Shown here piece by piece: positions 46,217 through 59,050 of a DNA stretch of 64,000 bases. The notes under the pieces are model-generated. The model was not told where the DNA came from and ran no database searches. It saw only the letters and a program-made list of their open reading frames with translations. The translations under genes were made by a program, and so were the position numbers. This DNA comes from Prosopocoilus inquinatus (taxonomy: Eukaryota; Arthropoda; Insecta; Coleoptera; Lucanidae). How positions within the stretch are numbered: the stretch's first letter is position 1; each line of letters starts with the position of its first letter. The DNA lies in the NCBI GenBank assembly GCA_036172665.1, contig CM069871.1:62742713-62806712 (forward strand), read 5' to 3'.

Positions 46217-46482
46217 TTGGAGTTAGGAAGATGCGGTTTTCACTGCTGCGTAGCATTCGGCCAGCTGCATAATACAGATGCAGTTTCGACCTTCACACTC
46301 GATAGGAAAAGAAGTTTTCGCTTTGGATAAATTGCTGTTTGTGGGGGAATTAAACGTTTCCCTCTCAGGAGAATGACGTTCTCCACTGGTCATCTAACGG
46401 AGAAAACAGCATCGTTCTATCTCTCTCTGTCTATGAATAATCGCGATTTTACTGAAAGAAATTGGCGGAGGCGCCGGGTATG

Positions 46483-46512
46483 AATTTAAACAAGATATTG
46501 CTTGTTTAAATT
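46483..46512. repeat. Perfect 12-bp inverted repeat at the left seam of block 5
   Basis: Arms 46483-46494 and 46501-46512 with spacer ATATTG. Confidence 0.95.
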
Positions 46513-46515
46513 TTT

Positions 46516-46780
46516 GCACGAACACTCGCATGAGCACTCGCACGAACATTCGCACGAGCACTCGCACGAGCACTTTTACGAGCATTCGCACGAGAACTCG
46601 CACGAGCACTCACACGAACATTCGCACGAGCACTTGCACGAACATTCTCACGAGCACTTGCACGAACACCCGCACGAGCACTCGCACGAGCACTCGCATG
46701 AGCACTCGCACGAGCAATCGCATGAACATTCGCACGAGCACTCGCACGAGCACGAGCACTGGCACAAACATTCGCACGAG
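46516..46780 (+). repeat. Minisatellite block 5 (265 bp)
   Basis: Has cacttttacgag and cccgcacgag; reads the same as blocks 3 and 6. Confidence 0.95.
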
Positions 46781-47027
46781 CTGCATAATATAGATGCATT
46801 TTCGCTCTTCACACTCGATAGGAAAAGAAGTTTTCGCTTTGGAAAAATTGCTGTTTGTGGGGGAATTAAACGTTTCCCTCTCAGGGGAATGACGTTCTCC
46901 ACTGGTCATCCAACGGAGAAAACAGCATCGTTCCATCTCTCTCCGTCTCTGAGTAATAGCGATTTTTCTGAAAGAAATTGGCGGAGGCGCCGGGTATGAA
47001 TTTTAACAAGCATTATCTCCGGAACGG

Positions 47028-50000
47028 TTGGAGTTAGGAAGATGCGGTTTTCACTGCTGCGTAGCATTCGGCCAGCTGCATAATACAGATGCAGTTTCGA
47101 CCTTCACACTCGATTGGAAAAGAAGTTTTCGCTTTGGAAAAATTGCTGTTTGTGGGGGAATTAAACGTTTCCCTCTCAGGAGAATGACGTTCTCCACTGG
47201 TCATCCAGCGGAGAAAACAGCATCGTTCCATCTCTCTCCGTCTCTGAGTAATCGCGATTTTTCTGAAAAAAATTGGCGGAGGCGCCGGGTATGAAATTAA
47301 ACAAGCAATATCTCCGGAACGGTTGGAGTTAGGAAGATGCGGTTTTCACTGCTGCGTAGCATTCGGCCAGCTGCATAATACAGATGCAGTTTCGACCTTC
47401 ACACTCGATTGGAAAAGAAGTTTTCGCTTTGGAAAAATTGCTGTTTGTGGGGGAATTAAACGTTTCCCTCTCAGGGGAATGACGTTCTCCACTGGTCATC
47501 CAACGGAGAAAACAGCATCGTTCCATCTCTCTCCGTCTCTGAGTAATCGCGATTTTTCTGAAAAAAATTGGCGGAGGCGCCGGGTATGAAATTAAACAAG
47601 CAATATCTCCGGAACGGTTGGAGTTAGGAAGATGCGGTTTTCACTGCTGCGTAGCATTCGGCCAGCTGCATAATACAGATGCAGTTTCGACCTTCACACT
47701 CGATTGGAAAAGAAGTTTTCGCTTTGGAAAAATTGCTGTTTGTGGGGGAATTAAACGTTTCCCTCTCAGGGGAATGACGTTCTCCACTGGTCATCCAACG
47801 GAGAAAACAGCATCGTTCCATCTCTCTCCGTCTCTGAGTAATCGCGATTTTTCTGAAAAAAATTGGCGGAGGCGCCGGGTATGAAATTAAACAAGCAATA
47901 TCTCCGGAACGGTTGGAGTTAGGAAGATGCGGTTTTCACTGCTGCGTAGCATTCGGCCAGCTGCATAATACAGATGCAGTTTCGACCTTCACACTCGATT
48001 GGAAAAGAAGTTTTCGCTTTGGAAAAATTGCTGTTTGTGGGGGAATTAAACGTTTCCCTCTCAGGGGAATGACGTTCTCCACTGGTCATCCAACGGAGGA
48101 AACAGCATCGTTCCATCTCTCTCCGTCTCTGAGTAATCGCGATTTTTCTGAAAAAAATTGGCGGAGGCGCCGGGTATGAAATTAAACAAGCAATATCTCC
48201 GGAACGGTTGGAGTTAGGAAGATGTGGTTTTCACTGCTGCGTAGCATTCGGCCAGCTGCATAATACAGATGCAGTTTCGAAATTCACACTCGATTGGAAA
48301 AGAAGTTTTCGTATTGGGGAAATTGCTGTTTGTGGGGGGAATTAAACGTTTCCATCTCAGGAGAATGACGTCCTCCACTGGTCATCCAACGGAGAAAACA
48401 GCATCGTTCCATCTCTCTCCGTCTCTGAGTAATCGCGATTTTTCTGAAAAAAATTGGCGGAGGCGCCGGGTATGAAATTAAACAAGCAATTTCTCTGGAA
48501 CGGTTGGAGTTAGGAAGATGCGGTTTTCACTGCTGCGTAGCATTCGGCCAGCTGCATAATACAGATGCAGTTTCGACCTTCACACTCGATTGGAAAAGAA
48601 GTTTTCGCTTTGGAAAAATTGCTGTTTGTGGGGGAATTAAACGTTTCCCTCTCAGGGGAATGACGTTCTCCACTGGTCATCCAACGGAGGAAACAGCATC
48701 GTTCCATCTCTCTCCGTCTCTGAGTAATCGCGATTTTTCTGAAAAAAATTGGCGGAGGCGCCGGGTATGAAATTAAACAAGCAATTTCTCCGGAACGGTT
48801 GGAGTTAGGAAGATGCGGTTTTCACTGCTGCGTAGCATTCGGCCAGCTGCATAATACAGATGCAGTTTCGACCTTCACACTCGATTGGAAAAGAAGTTTT
48901 CGCTTTGGAAAAATTGCTGTTTGTGGGGGAATTAAACGTTTCCCTCTCAGGGGAATGACGTTCTCCACTGGTCATCCAACGGAGGAAACAGCATCGTTCC
49001 ATCTCTCTCCGTCTCTGAGTAATAGCGATTTTTCTGAAAGAAATTGGCGGAGGCGCCGGGTATGAATTTAAACAAGCATTATCTCCGGAACGGTTGGAGT
49101 TAGGAAGATGTGGTTTTCACTGCTGCGTAGCATTCGGCCAGCTGCATAATACAGATGCAGTTTCGACCTTCACACTCGATTGGAAAAGAAGTTTTCGCTT
49201 TGGAAAAATTGCTGTTTGTGGAGGAATTAAACGTTTCCCTCTAATTAGAATGACGTTTTTCCACTGGTCATCCAGCGGAGAAAACAGCATCGTTCCATCT
49301 CTCTCCGTCTCTGAGTTATCCCGATTTTTCTGAAGGAAATTGGCGGAGGCGCCGGGTATGAAATTAAACAAGCATTATCTCCGGAACGGTTGGAGTTAGG
49401 AAGATGTGGTTTTCACTGCTGCGTGTCATTCGACCAGCTGCATAATACAGATGCAGTTTCGACCTTCACACTCGATTGGAAAAGAAGTTCTCGCTTTGGA
49501 AAAATTGCTGTTTGTGGGGGAATTAAACGTTTCCCTCTCAGGGGAATGACGTTCTCCACTGGTCATCCAACGGAGAAAACAGCATCGTTCCATCTCTCTC
49601 CGTCTCTGAGTAATCGCGATTTTTCTGAAAGAAATTGGCGGAGGCGCCGGGTATGAATTTAAACAAGCATTATCTCCGGAACGGTTGGAGTTAGGAAGAT
49701 GCGGTTTTCACTGCTGCGTAGCATTCGGCCAGCTGCATAATACAGATGCAGTTTCGACCTTCACACTCGATTGGAAAAGAAGTTTTCGCTTTGGAAAAAT
49801 TGCTGTTTGTGGGGGAATTAAGCGTTTCCCTCTCAGGGGAATGACGTTCTCCACTGGTCATCCAACGGAGAAAACAGCATCGTTCCATCTCTCTCCGTCT
49901 CTGAGTAATAGCGATTTTTCTGAAAGAAATTGGCGGAGGCGCCGGGTATGAATTTAAACAAGCATTATCTCCGGAACGGTTGGAGTTAGGAAGATGCGGT

Positions 50001-50569
50001 TTTCACTGCTACGTAGCATTCGGCCAGCTGCATAAAACAGATGCAGTTTCGACCTTCACACTCGATTGGAAAAGAAGTTTTCGCTTTGGAAAAATTGCTG
50101 TTTGTGGGGGAATTAAACGTTTCCCTCTCAGGGGAATGACGTTCTCCACTGGTCATCCAACGGAGGAAACAGCATCGTTCCATCTCTCTCCGTCTCTGAG
50201 TAATCGCGATTTTTCTGAAAAAAATTGGCGGAGGCGCCGGGTATGAAATTAAACAAGCAATATCTCCGGAACGGTTGGAGTTAGGAAGATGCGGTTTTCA
50301 CTGCTGCGTAGCATTCGGCCAGCTGCATAATACAGATGCAGTTTCGACCTTCACACTCGATTGGAAAAGAAGTTTTCGCTTTGGAAAAATTGCTGTTTGT
50401 GGGGGAATTAAACGTTTCCCTCTCAGGGGAATGACGTTCTCCACTGGTCATCCAACGGAGGAAACAGCATCGTTCCATCTCTCTCCGTCTCTGAGTAATC
50501 GCGATTTTTCTGAAAGAAATTGGCGGAGGCGCCGGGTATGAATTTAAACAAGCATTATCTCCGGAACGG
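47028..50569 (+). repeat. Run of 12 satellite monomers between compound units 5 and 6
   Basis: Starts every 295 bp, with 296-bp units at 48208 and 49094. The junction between the two 4,353-bp tandem copies lies near 48208. No unique sequence. Confidence 0.95.
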
Positions 50570-50835
50570 TTGGAGTTAGGAAGACGCGGTTTTCACTGCT
50601 GCGTAGCATTCGGCCAGCTGCATAATACAGATGCAGTTTCGACCTTCACACTCGATTGGAAAAGAAGTTTTCGCTTTGGAAAACTTGCTGTTTGTGGGGT
50701 AATTAAACGTTTCCCTCTCAGGAGAATGACGTTCTCCACTGGTCATCTAACGGAGAAAACAGCATCGTTCTATCTCTCTCTGTCTATGAATAATCGCGAT
50801 TTTACTGAAAGAAATTGGCGGAGGCGCCGGGTATG

Positions 50836-50865
50836 AATTTAAACAAGATATTGCTTGTTTAAATT
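50836..50865. repeat. Perfect 12-bp inverted repeat at the left seam of block 6
   Basis: Arms 50836-50847 and 50854-50865 with spacer ATATTG. Confidence 0.95.
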
Positions 50866-50868
50866 TTT

Positions 50869-51133
50869 GCACGAACACTCGCATGAGCACTCGCACGAAC
50901 ATTCGCACGAGCACTCGCACGAGCACTTTTACGAGCATTCGCACGAGAACTCGCACGAGCACTCACACGAACATTCGCACGAGCACTTGCACGAACATTC
51001 TCACGAGCACTTGCACGAACACCCGCACGAGCACTCGCACGAGCACTCGCATGAGCACTCGCACGAGCAATCGCATGAACATTCGCACGAGCACTCGCAC
51101 GAGCACGAGCACTGGCACAAACATTCGCACGAG
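50869..51133 (+). repeat. Minisatellite block 6 (265 bp)
   Basis: Reads the same as block 5, 4,353 bp upstream, and as block 3. Confidence 0.95.
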
Positions 51134-53445
51134 CTGCATAATATAGATGCATTTTCGCTCTTCACACTCGATAGGAAAAGAAGTTTTCGCTTTGGAAAAA
51201 TTGCTGTTTGTGGGGGAATTAAACGTTTCCCTCTCAGGGGAATGACGTTCTCCACTGGTCATCCAACGGAGAAAACAGCATCGTTCCATCTCTCTCCGTC
51301 TCTGAGTAATAGCGATTTTTCTGAAAGAAATTGGCGGAGGCGCCGGGTATGAATTTTAACAAGCATTATCTCCGGAACGGTTGGAGTTAGGAAGATGCGG
51401 TTTTCACTGCTGCGTAGCATTCGGCCAGCTGCATAATACAGATGCAGTTTCGACCTTCACACTCGATTGGAAAAGAAGTTTTCGCTTTGGAAAAATTGCT
51501 GTTTGTGGGGGAATTAAACGTTTCCCTCTCAGGAGAATGACGTTCTCCACTGGTCATCCAGCGGAGAAAACAGCATCGTTCCATCTCTCTCCGTCTCTGA
51601 GTAATCGCGATTTTTCTGAAAAAAATTGGCGGAGGCGCCGGGTATGAAATTAAACAAGCAATATCTCCGGAACGGTTGGAGTTAGGAAGATGCGGTTTTC
51701 ACTGCTGCGTAGCATTCGGCCAGCTGCATAATACAGATGCAGTTTCGACCTTCACACTCGATTGGAAAAGAAGTTTTCGCTTTGGAAAAATTGCTGTTTG
51801 TGGGGGAATTAAACGTTTCCCTCTCAGGGGAATGACGTTCTCCACTGGTCATCCAACGGAGAAAACAGCATCGTTCCATCTCTCTCCGTCTCTGAGTAAT
51901 CGCGATTTTTCTGAAAAAAATTGGCGGAGGCGCCGGGTATGAAATTAAACAAGCAATATCTCCGGAACGGTTGGAGTTAGGAAGATGCGGTTTTCACTGC
52001 TGCGTAGCATTCGGCCAGCTGCATAATACAGATGCAGTTTCGACCTTCACACTCGATTGGAAAAGAAGTTTTCGCTTTGGAAAAATTGCTGTTTGTGGGG
52101 GAATTAAACGTTTCCCTCTCAGGGGAATGACGTTCTCCACTGGTCATCCAACGGAGAAAACAGCATCGTTCCATCTCTCTCCGTCTCTGAGTAATCGCGA
52201 TTTTTCTGAAAAAAATTGGCGGAGGCGCCGGGTATGAAATTAAACAAGCAATATCTCCGGAACGGTTGGAGTTAGGAAGATGCGGTTTTCACTGCTGCGT
52301 AGCATTCGGCCAGCTGCATAATACAGATGCAGTTTCGACCTTCACACTCGATTGGAAAAGAAGTTTTCGCTTTGGAAAAATTGCTGTTTGTGGGGGAATT
52401 AAACGTTTCCCTCTCAGGGGAATGACGTTCTCCACTGGTCATCCAACGGAGGAAACAGCATCGTTCCATCTCTCTCCGTCTCTGAGTAATCGCGATTTTT
52501 CTGAAAAAAATTGGCGGAGGCGCCGGGTATGAATTTAAACAAGCATTATCTCCGGAACGGTTGGAGTTAGGAAGACGCGGTTTTCACTGCTGCGTAGCAT
52601 TCGGCGAGCTGCATAATACAGATGCAGTTTCGACCTTCACACTCGATTGGAAAAGAAGTTTTCGCTTTGGAAAAATTGCTGTTTGTGGGGGAATTAAACG
52701 TTTCCCTCTCAGGGGAATGACGTTCTCCACTGGTCATCCAACGGAGGAAACAGCATCGTTCCATCTCTCTCCGTCTCTGAGTAATCGCGATTTTTCTGAA
52801 AAAAATTGGCGGAGGCGCCGGGTATGAAATTAAACAAGCAATTTCTCCGGAACGGTTGGAGTTAGGAAGATGCGGTTTTCACTGCTGCGTAGCATTCGGC
52901 CAGCTGCATAATACAGATGCAGTTTCGACCTTCACACTCGATTGGAAAAGAAGTTTTCGCTTTGGAAAAATTGCTGTTTGTGGGGGAATTAAACGTTTCC
53001 CTCTCAGGGGAATGACGTTCTCCACTGGTCATCCAACGGAGGAAACAGCATCGTTCTATCTCTCTCCGTCTCTGAGTAATCGCGATTTTTCTGAAAAAAA
53101 TTGGCGGAGGCGCCGGGTATGAATTTAAACAAGCAATATCTCCGGAACGGTTGGAGTTAGGAAGATGTGGTTTTCACTGCTGCGTGTCATTCGACCAGCT
53201 GCATAATACAGATGCAGTTTCGACCTTCACACTCGATTGGAAAAGAAGTTCTCGCTTTGGAAAAATTGCTGTTTGTGGGGGAATTAAACGTTTCCCTCTC
53301 AGGGGAATGACGTTCTCCACTGGTCATCCAACGGAGAAAACAGCATCGTTCCATCTCTCTCCGTCTCTGAGTAATCGCGATTTTTCTGAAAGAAATTGGC
53401 GGAGGCGCCGGGTATGAATTTAAACAAGCATTATCTCCGGAACGG

Positions 53446-55215
53446 TTGGAGTTAGGAAGATGCGGTTTTCACTGCTGCGTAGCATTCGGCCAGCTGCATA
53501 ATACAGATGCAGTTTCGACCTTCACACTCGATTGGAAAAGAAGTTTTCGCTTTGGAAAAATTGCTTTTTGTGGGGGAATTAAGCGTTTCCCTCTCAGGGG
53601 AATGACGTTCTCCACTGGTCATCCAACGGAGAAAACAGCATCGTTCCATCTCTCTCCGTCTCTGAGTAATCGCGATTTTTCTGAAAGAAATTGGCGGAGG
53701 CGCCGGGTATGAATTTAAACAAGCATTATCTCCGGAACGGTTGGAGTTAGGAAGATGCGGTTTTCACTGCTACGTAGCATTCGGCCAGCTGCATAATACA
53801 GATGCAGTTTCGACCTTCACACTCGATTGGAAAAGAAGTTTTCGCTTTGGAAAAATTGCTGTTTGTGGGGGAATTAAACGTTTCCCTCTCAGGGGAATGA
53901 CGTTCTCCACTGGTCATCCAACGGAGGAAACAGCATCGTTCCATCTCTCTCCGTCTCTGAGTAATCGCGATTTTTCTGAAAAAAATTGGCGGAGGCGCCG
54001 GGTATGAAATTAAACAAGCAATATCTCCGGAACGGTTGGAGTTAGGAAGATGCGGTTTTCACTGCTGCGTAGCATTCGGCCAGCTGCATAATACAGATGC
54101 AGTTTCGACCTTCACACTCGATTGGAAAAGAAGTTTTCGCTTTGGAAAAATTGCTGTTTGTGGGGGAATTAAACGTTTCCCTCTCAGGGGAATGACTTTC
54201 TCCACTGGTCATCCAACGGAGGAAACAGCATCGTTCCATCTCTCTCCGTCTCTGAGTAATCGCGATTTTTCTGAAAGAAATTGGCGGAGGCGCCGGGTAT
54301 GAATTTAAACAAGCATTATCTCCGGAACGGTTGGAGTTAGGAAGATGCGGTTTTCACTGCTGCGTAGCATTCGGCCAGCTGCATAATACAGATGCAGTTT
54401 CGACCTTCACACTCGATAGGAAAAGAAGTTTTCGCTTTGGATAAATTGCTGTTTGTGGGGGAATTAAACGTTTCCCTCTCAGGGGAATGACGTTCTCCAC
54501 TGGTCATCCAACGGAGGAAACAGCATCGTTCCATCTCTCTCCGTCTCTGAGTAATAGCGATTTTTCTGAAAGAAATTGGCGGAGGCGCCGGGTATGAATT
54601 TAAACAAGCATTATCTCCGGAACGGTTGGAGTTAGGAAGATGCGGTTTTCACTGCTGCGTAGCATTCGGCCAGCTGCATAATACAGATGCAGTTTCGACC
54701 TTCACACTCGATTGGAAAAGAAGTTTTCGCTTTGGAAAAATTGCTGTTTGTGGGGGAATTAAACGTTTCCCTCTCAGGGGAATGACGTTCTCCACTGGTC
54801 ATCCAACGGAGGAAACAGCATCGTTCCATCTCTCTCCGTCTCTGAGTAATCGCGATTTTTCTGAAAAAAATTGGCGGAGGCGCCGGGTATGAAATTAAAC
54901 AAGCAATTTCTCCGGAACGGTTGGAGTTAGGAAGATGCGGTTTTCACTGCTGCGTAGCATTCGGCCAGCTGCATAATACAGATGCAGTTTCGACCTTCAC
55001 ACTCGATTGGAAAAGAAGTTTTCGCTTTGGAAAAATTGCTGTTTGTGGGGGAATTAAACGTTTCCCTCTCAGGGGAATGACGTTCTCCACTGGTCATCCA
55101 ACGGAGGAAACAGCATCGTTCCATCTCTCTCCGTCTCTGAGTAATAGCGATTTTTCTGAAAGAAATTGGCGGAGGCGCCGGGTATGAATTTAAACAAGCA
55201 TTATCTCCGGAACGG
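53446..55215 (+). repeat. Six-monomer segment duplicated at 57281-59050
   Basis: The order ctttttgtg with attaagcg, tgctacgtag, gactttctcc, gatagg with ggataaattg, and two ggaggaaac monomers is the same in both copies at an offset of 3,835 bp (13 monomers). The first three markers also occur in the same order at 9111-9995, and the gtgtcattcgacc monomer at 53151 corresponds to 8816. Confidence 0.87.
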
Positions 55216-57280
55216 TTGGAGTTAGGAAGATGCGGTTTTCACTGCTGCGTAGCATTCGGCCAGCTGCATAATACAGATGCAGTTTCGACCTTCACACTCG
55301 ATTGGAAAAGAAGTTTTCGCTTTGGAAAAATTGCTGTTTGTGGGGGAATTAAGCGTTTCCCTCTCAGGGGAATGACGTTCTCCACTGGTCATCCAACGGA
55401 GAAAACAGCATCGTTCCATCTCTCTCCGTCTCTGAGTAATCGCGATTTTTCTGAAAGAAATTGGCGGAGGCGCCGGGTATGAATTTAAACAAGCATTATC
55501 TCCGGAACGGTTGGAGTTAGGAAGATGCGGTTTTCACTGCTGCGTAGCATTCGGCCAGCTGCATAATACAGATGCAGTTTCGACCTTCACACTCGATTGG
55601 AAAAGAAGTTTTCGCTTTGGAAAAATTGCTGTTTGTGGGGGAATTAAACGTTTCCCTCTCAGGGGAATGACGTTCTCCACTGGTCATCCAACGGAGGAAA
55701 CAGCATCGTTCCATCTCTCTCCGTCTCTGAGTAATAGCGATTTTTCTGAAAGAAATTGGCGGAGGCGCCGGGTATGAATTTAAACAAGCATTATCTCCGG
55801 AACGGTTGGAGTTAGGAAGACGCGGTTTTCACTGCTGCGTAGCATTCGGCGAGCTGCATAATACAGATGCAGTTTCGACCTTCACACTCGATTGGAAAAG
55901 AAGTTTTCGCTTTGGAAAAATTGCTGTTTGTGGGGGAATTAAACGTTTCCCTCTCAGGGGAATGACGTTCTCCACTGGTCATCCAACGGAGGAAACAGCA
56001 TCGTTCCATCTCTCTCCGTCTCTGAGTAATCGCGATTTTTCTGAAAAAAATTGGCGGAGGCGCCGGGTATGAAATTAAACAAGCAATATCTCCGGAACGG
56101 TTGGAGTTAGGAAGATGCGGTTTTCACTGCTGCGTAGCATTCGGCCAGCTGCATAATACAGATGCAGTTTCGACCTTCACACTCGATTGGAAAAGAAGTT
56201 TTCGCTTTGGAAAAGTTGCTGTTTGTGGGGGAATTAAACGTTTCCCTCTCAGGGGAATGACGTTCTCCACTGGTCATCCAACGGAGAAAACAGCATCGTT
56301 TCATCTCTCTCCGTCTCTGAGTAATCGCGATTTTTCTGAAAAAAATTGGCGGAGGCGCCGGGTATGAATTTAAACAAGCAATATCTCCGGAACGGTTGGA
56401 GTTAGGAAGATGCGGTTTTCACTGCTGCGTAGCATTCGGCCAGCTGCATAATACAGATGCAGTTTCGACCTTCACACTCGATTGGAAAAGAAGTTTTCGC
56501 TTTGGAAAAATTGCTGTTTGTGGAGGAATTAAACGTTTCCCTCTCAGGGGAATGACGTTCTCCACTGGTCATCCAACGGAGAAAACAGCATCGTTCCATC
56601 TCTCTCCATCTCTGAGTAATCGCGATTTTTCTGAAAAAAATTGGCGGAGGCGCCGGGTATGAATTTAAACAAGCAATATCTCCGGAACGGTTGGAGTTAG
56701 GAAGATGTGGTTTTCACTGCTGCGTAGCATTCGGCCAGCTGCATAATACAGATGCAGTTTCGAAATTCACACTCGATTGGAAAAGAAGTTTTCGTATTGG
56801 GGAAATTGCTGTTTGTGGGGGAATTAAACGTTTCCATCTCAGGAGAATGACGTTCTCCACTGGTCATCCAACGGAGAAAACAGCATCGTTCCATCTCTCT
56901 CCATCTCTGAGTAATCGCGATTTTTCAGAAAGAAATTGGCGGAGGCGCCGGGTATGAATTTAAACAAGCATTATCTCCGGAACGGTTGGAGTTAGGAAGA
57001 CGCGGTTTTCACTGCTGCGTAGCATTCGGCCAGCTGCATAATACAGATGCAGTTTCGACCTTCACACTCGATTGGAAAAGAAGTTTTCGCTTTGGAAAAA
57101 TTGCTGTTTGTGGGGGAATTAAACGTTTCCCTCTCAGGGGAATGACGTTCTCCACTGGTCATCCAACGGAGAAAACAGCATCGTTCTATCTCTCTCCGTC
57201 TCTGAGTAATCGCGATTTTTCTGAAAGAAATTGGCGGAGGCGCCGGGTATGAATTTAAACAAGCATTATCTCCGGAACGG

Positions 57281-59050
57281 TTGGAGTTAGGAAGATGCGG
57301 TTTTCACTGCTGCGTAGCATTCGGCCAGCTGCATAATACAGATGCAGTTTCGACCTTCACACTCGATTGGAAAAGAAGTTTTCGCTTTGGAAAAATTGCT
57401 TTTTGTGGGGGAATTAAGCGTTTCCCTCTCAGGGGAATGACGTTCTCCACTGGTCATCCAACGGAGAAAACAGCATCGTTCCATCTCTCTCCGTCTCTGA
57501 GTAATCGCGATTTTTCTGAAAGAAATTGGCGGAGGCGCCGGGTATGAATTTAAACAAGCATTATCTCCGGAACGGTTGGAGTTAGGAAGATGCGGTTTTC
57601 ACTGCTACGTAGCATTCGGCCAGCTGCATAATACAGATGCAGTTTCGACCTTCACACTCGATTGGAAAAGAAGTTTTCGCTTTGGAAAAATTGCTGTTTG
57701 TGGGGGAATTAAACGTTTCCCTCTCAGGGGAATGACGTTCTCCACTGGTCATCCAACGGAGGAAACAGCATCGTTCCATCTCTCTCCGTCTCTGAGTAAT
57801 CGCGATTTTTCTGAAAAAAATTGGCGGAGGCGCCGGGTATGAAATTAAACAAGCAATATCTCCGGAACGGTTGGAGTTAGGAAGATGCGGTTTTCACTGC
57901 TGCGTAGCATTCGGCCAGCTGCATAATACAGATGCAGTTTCGACCTTCACACTCGATTGGAAAAGAAGTTTTCGCTTTGGAAAAATTGCTGTTTGTGGGG
58001 GAATTAAACGTTTCCCTCTCAGGGGAATGACTTTCTCCACTGGTCATCCAACGGAGGAAACAGCATCGTTCCATCTCTCTCCGTCTCTGAGTAATCGCGA
58101 TTTTTCTGAAAGAAATTGGCGGAGGCGCCGGGTATGAATTTAAACAAGCATTATCTCCGGAACGGTTGGAGTTAGGAAGATGCGGTTTTCACTGCTGCGT
58201 AGCATTCGGCCAGCTGCATAATACAGATGCAGTTTCGACCTTCACACTCGATAGGAAAAGAAGTTTTCGCTTTGGATAAATTGCTGTTTGTGGGGGAATT
58301 AAACGTTTCCCTCTCAGGGGAATGACGTTCTCCACTGGTCATCCAACGGAGGAAACAGCATCGTTCCATCTCTCTCCGTCTCTGAGTAATAGCGATTTTT
58401 CTGAAAGAAATTGGCGGAGGCGCCGGGTATGAATTTAAACAAGCATTATCTCCGGAACGGTTGGAGTTAGGAAGATGCGGTTTTCACTGCTGCGTAGCAT
58501 TCGGCCAGCTGCATAATACAGATGCAGTTTCGACCTTCACACTCGATTTTAAAAGAAGTTTTCGCTTTGGAAAAATTGCTGTTTGTGGGGGAATTAAACG
58601 TTTCCCTCTCAGGGGAATGACGTTCTCCACTGGTCATCCAACGGAGGAAACAGCATCGTTCCATCTCTCTCCGTCTCTGAGTAATCGCGATTTTTCTGAA
58701 AAAAATTGGCGGAGGCGCCGGGTATGAAATTAAACAAGCAATTTCTCCGGAACGGTTGGAGTTAGGAAGATGCGGTTTTCACTGCTGCGTAGCATTCGGC
58801 CAGCTGCATAATACAGATGCAGTATCGACCTTCACACTCGATTGGAAAAGAAGTTTTCGCTTTGGAAAAATTGCTGTTTGTGGGGGAATTAAACGTTTCC
58901 CTCTCAGGGGAATGACGTTCTCCACTGGTCATCCAACGGAGGAAACAGCATCGTTCCATCTCTCTCCGTCTCTGAGTAATAGCGATTTTTCTGAAAGAAA
59001 TTGGCGGAGGCGCCGGGTATGAATTTAAACAAGCATTATCTCCGGAACGG
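57281..59050 (+). repeat. Second copy of the 53446-55215 segment
   Basis: Matches the first copy monomer by monomer. Private differences seen are gattttaaaag (58461) and gtatcgacc (58756). After 59051 it instead matches the 49094-50274 region at an offset of 9,957 bp, so a duplication breakpoint lies near 59050. Confidence 0.87.

Larger units (their letters stand above)
46217..47027 (+). repeat. Compound unit 5 (811 bp)
   Basis: Leading monomer with gatagg, ggataaattg, catctaacgg and the block-specific tail. Monomer remainder with atatagatgcatttt, ending gaattttaacaag. It matches compound unit 3, 44,114 bp upstream, more closely than it matches unit 4, which is only 9.7 kb away. Confidence 0.94.
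43855..48207 (+). repeat. 4,353-bp tandem duplication, left copy
   Basis: Every landmark here recurs 4,353 bp downstream: cgaaattcac subtype (43855 and 48208), ttctctggaacgg boundary (before 44151 and 48504), 296-bp variant with ctaattagaatg (44741 and 49094), gtgtcattcgacc (45037 and 49390), gcataaaacag (45627 and 49980), and the compound unit (46217 and 50570). The unit is thirteen ordinary monomers plus one block-bearing unit. By eye the copies differ at about ten positions, five of them clustered in the leading monomer of the compound unit. Confidence 0.9.
50570..51380 (+). repeat. Compound unit 6 (811 bp)
   Basis: Same architecture as unit 5, including catctaacgg, atatagatgcatttt and gaattttaacaag, but with a replaced left half in the leading monomer (gacgcgg, aaacttgctg, ggggtaatt). 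Confidence 0.94.
48208..52560 (+). repeat. 4,353-bp tandem duplication, right copy
   Basis: Partner of 43855-48207. The match ends within or just after the monomer at 52266, whose boundary reads gaatttaaacaagcatt where the left copy (47913) has gaaattaaacaagcaat. The next monomer (52561: gacgcgg, ggcgagctg) no longer corresponds to 48208. The leading monomer of its compound unit (50570) has acquired gacgcgg, gattgg, aaacttgctg and ggggtaatt, consistent with conversion by a monomer like 7340. Confidence 0.9.
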
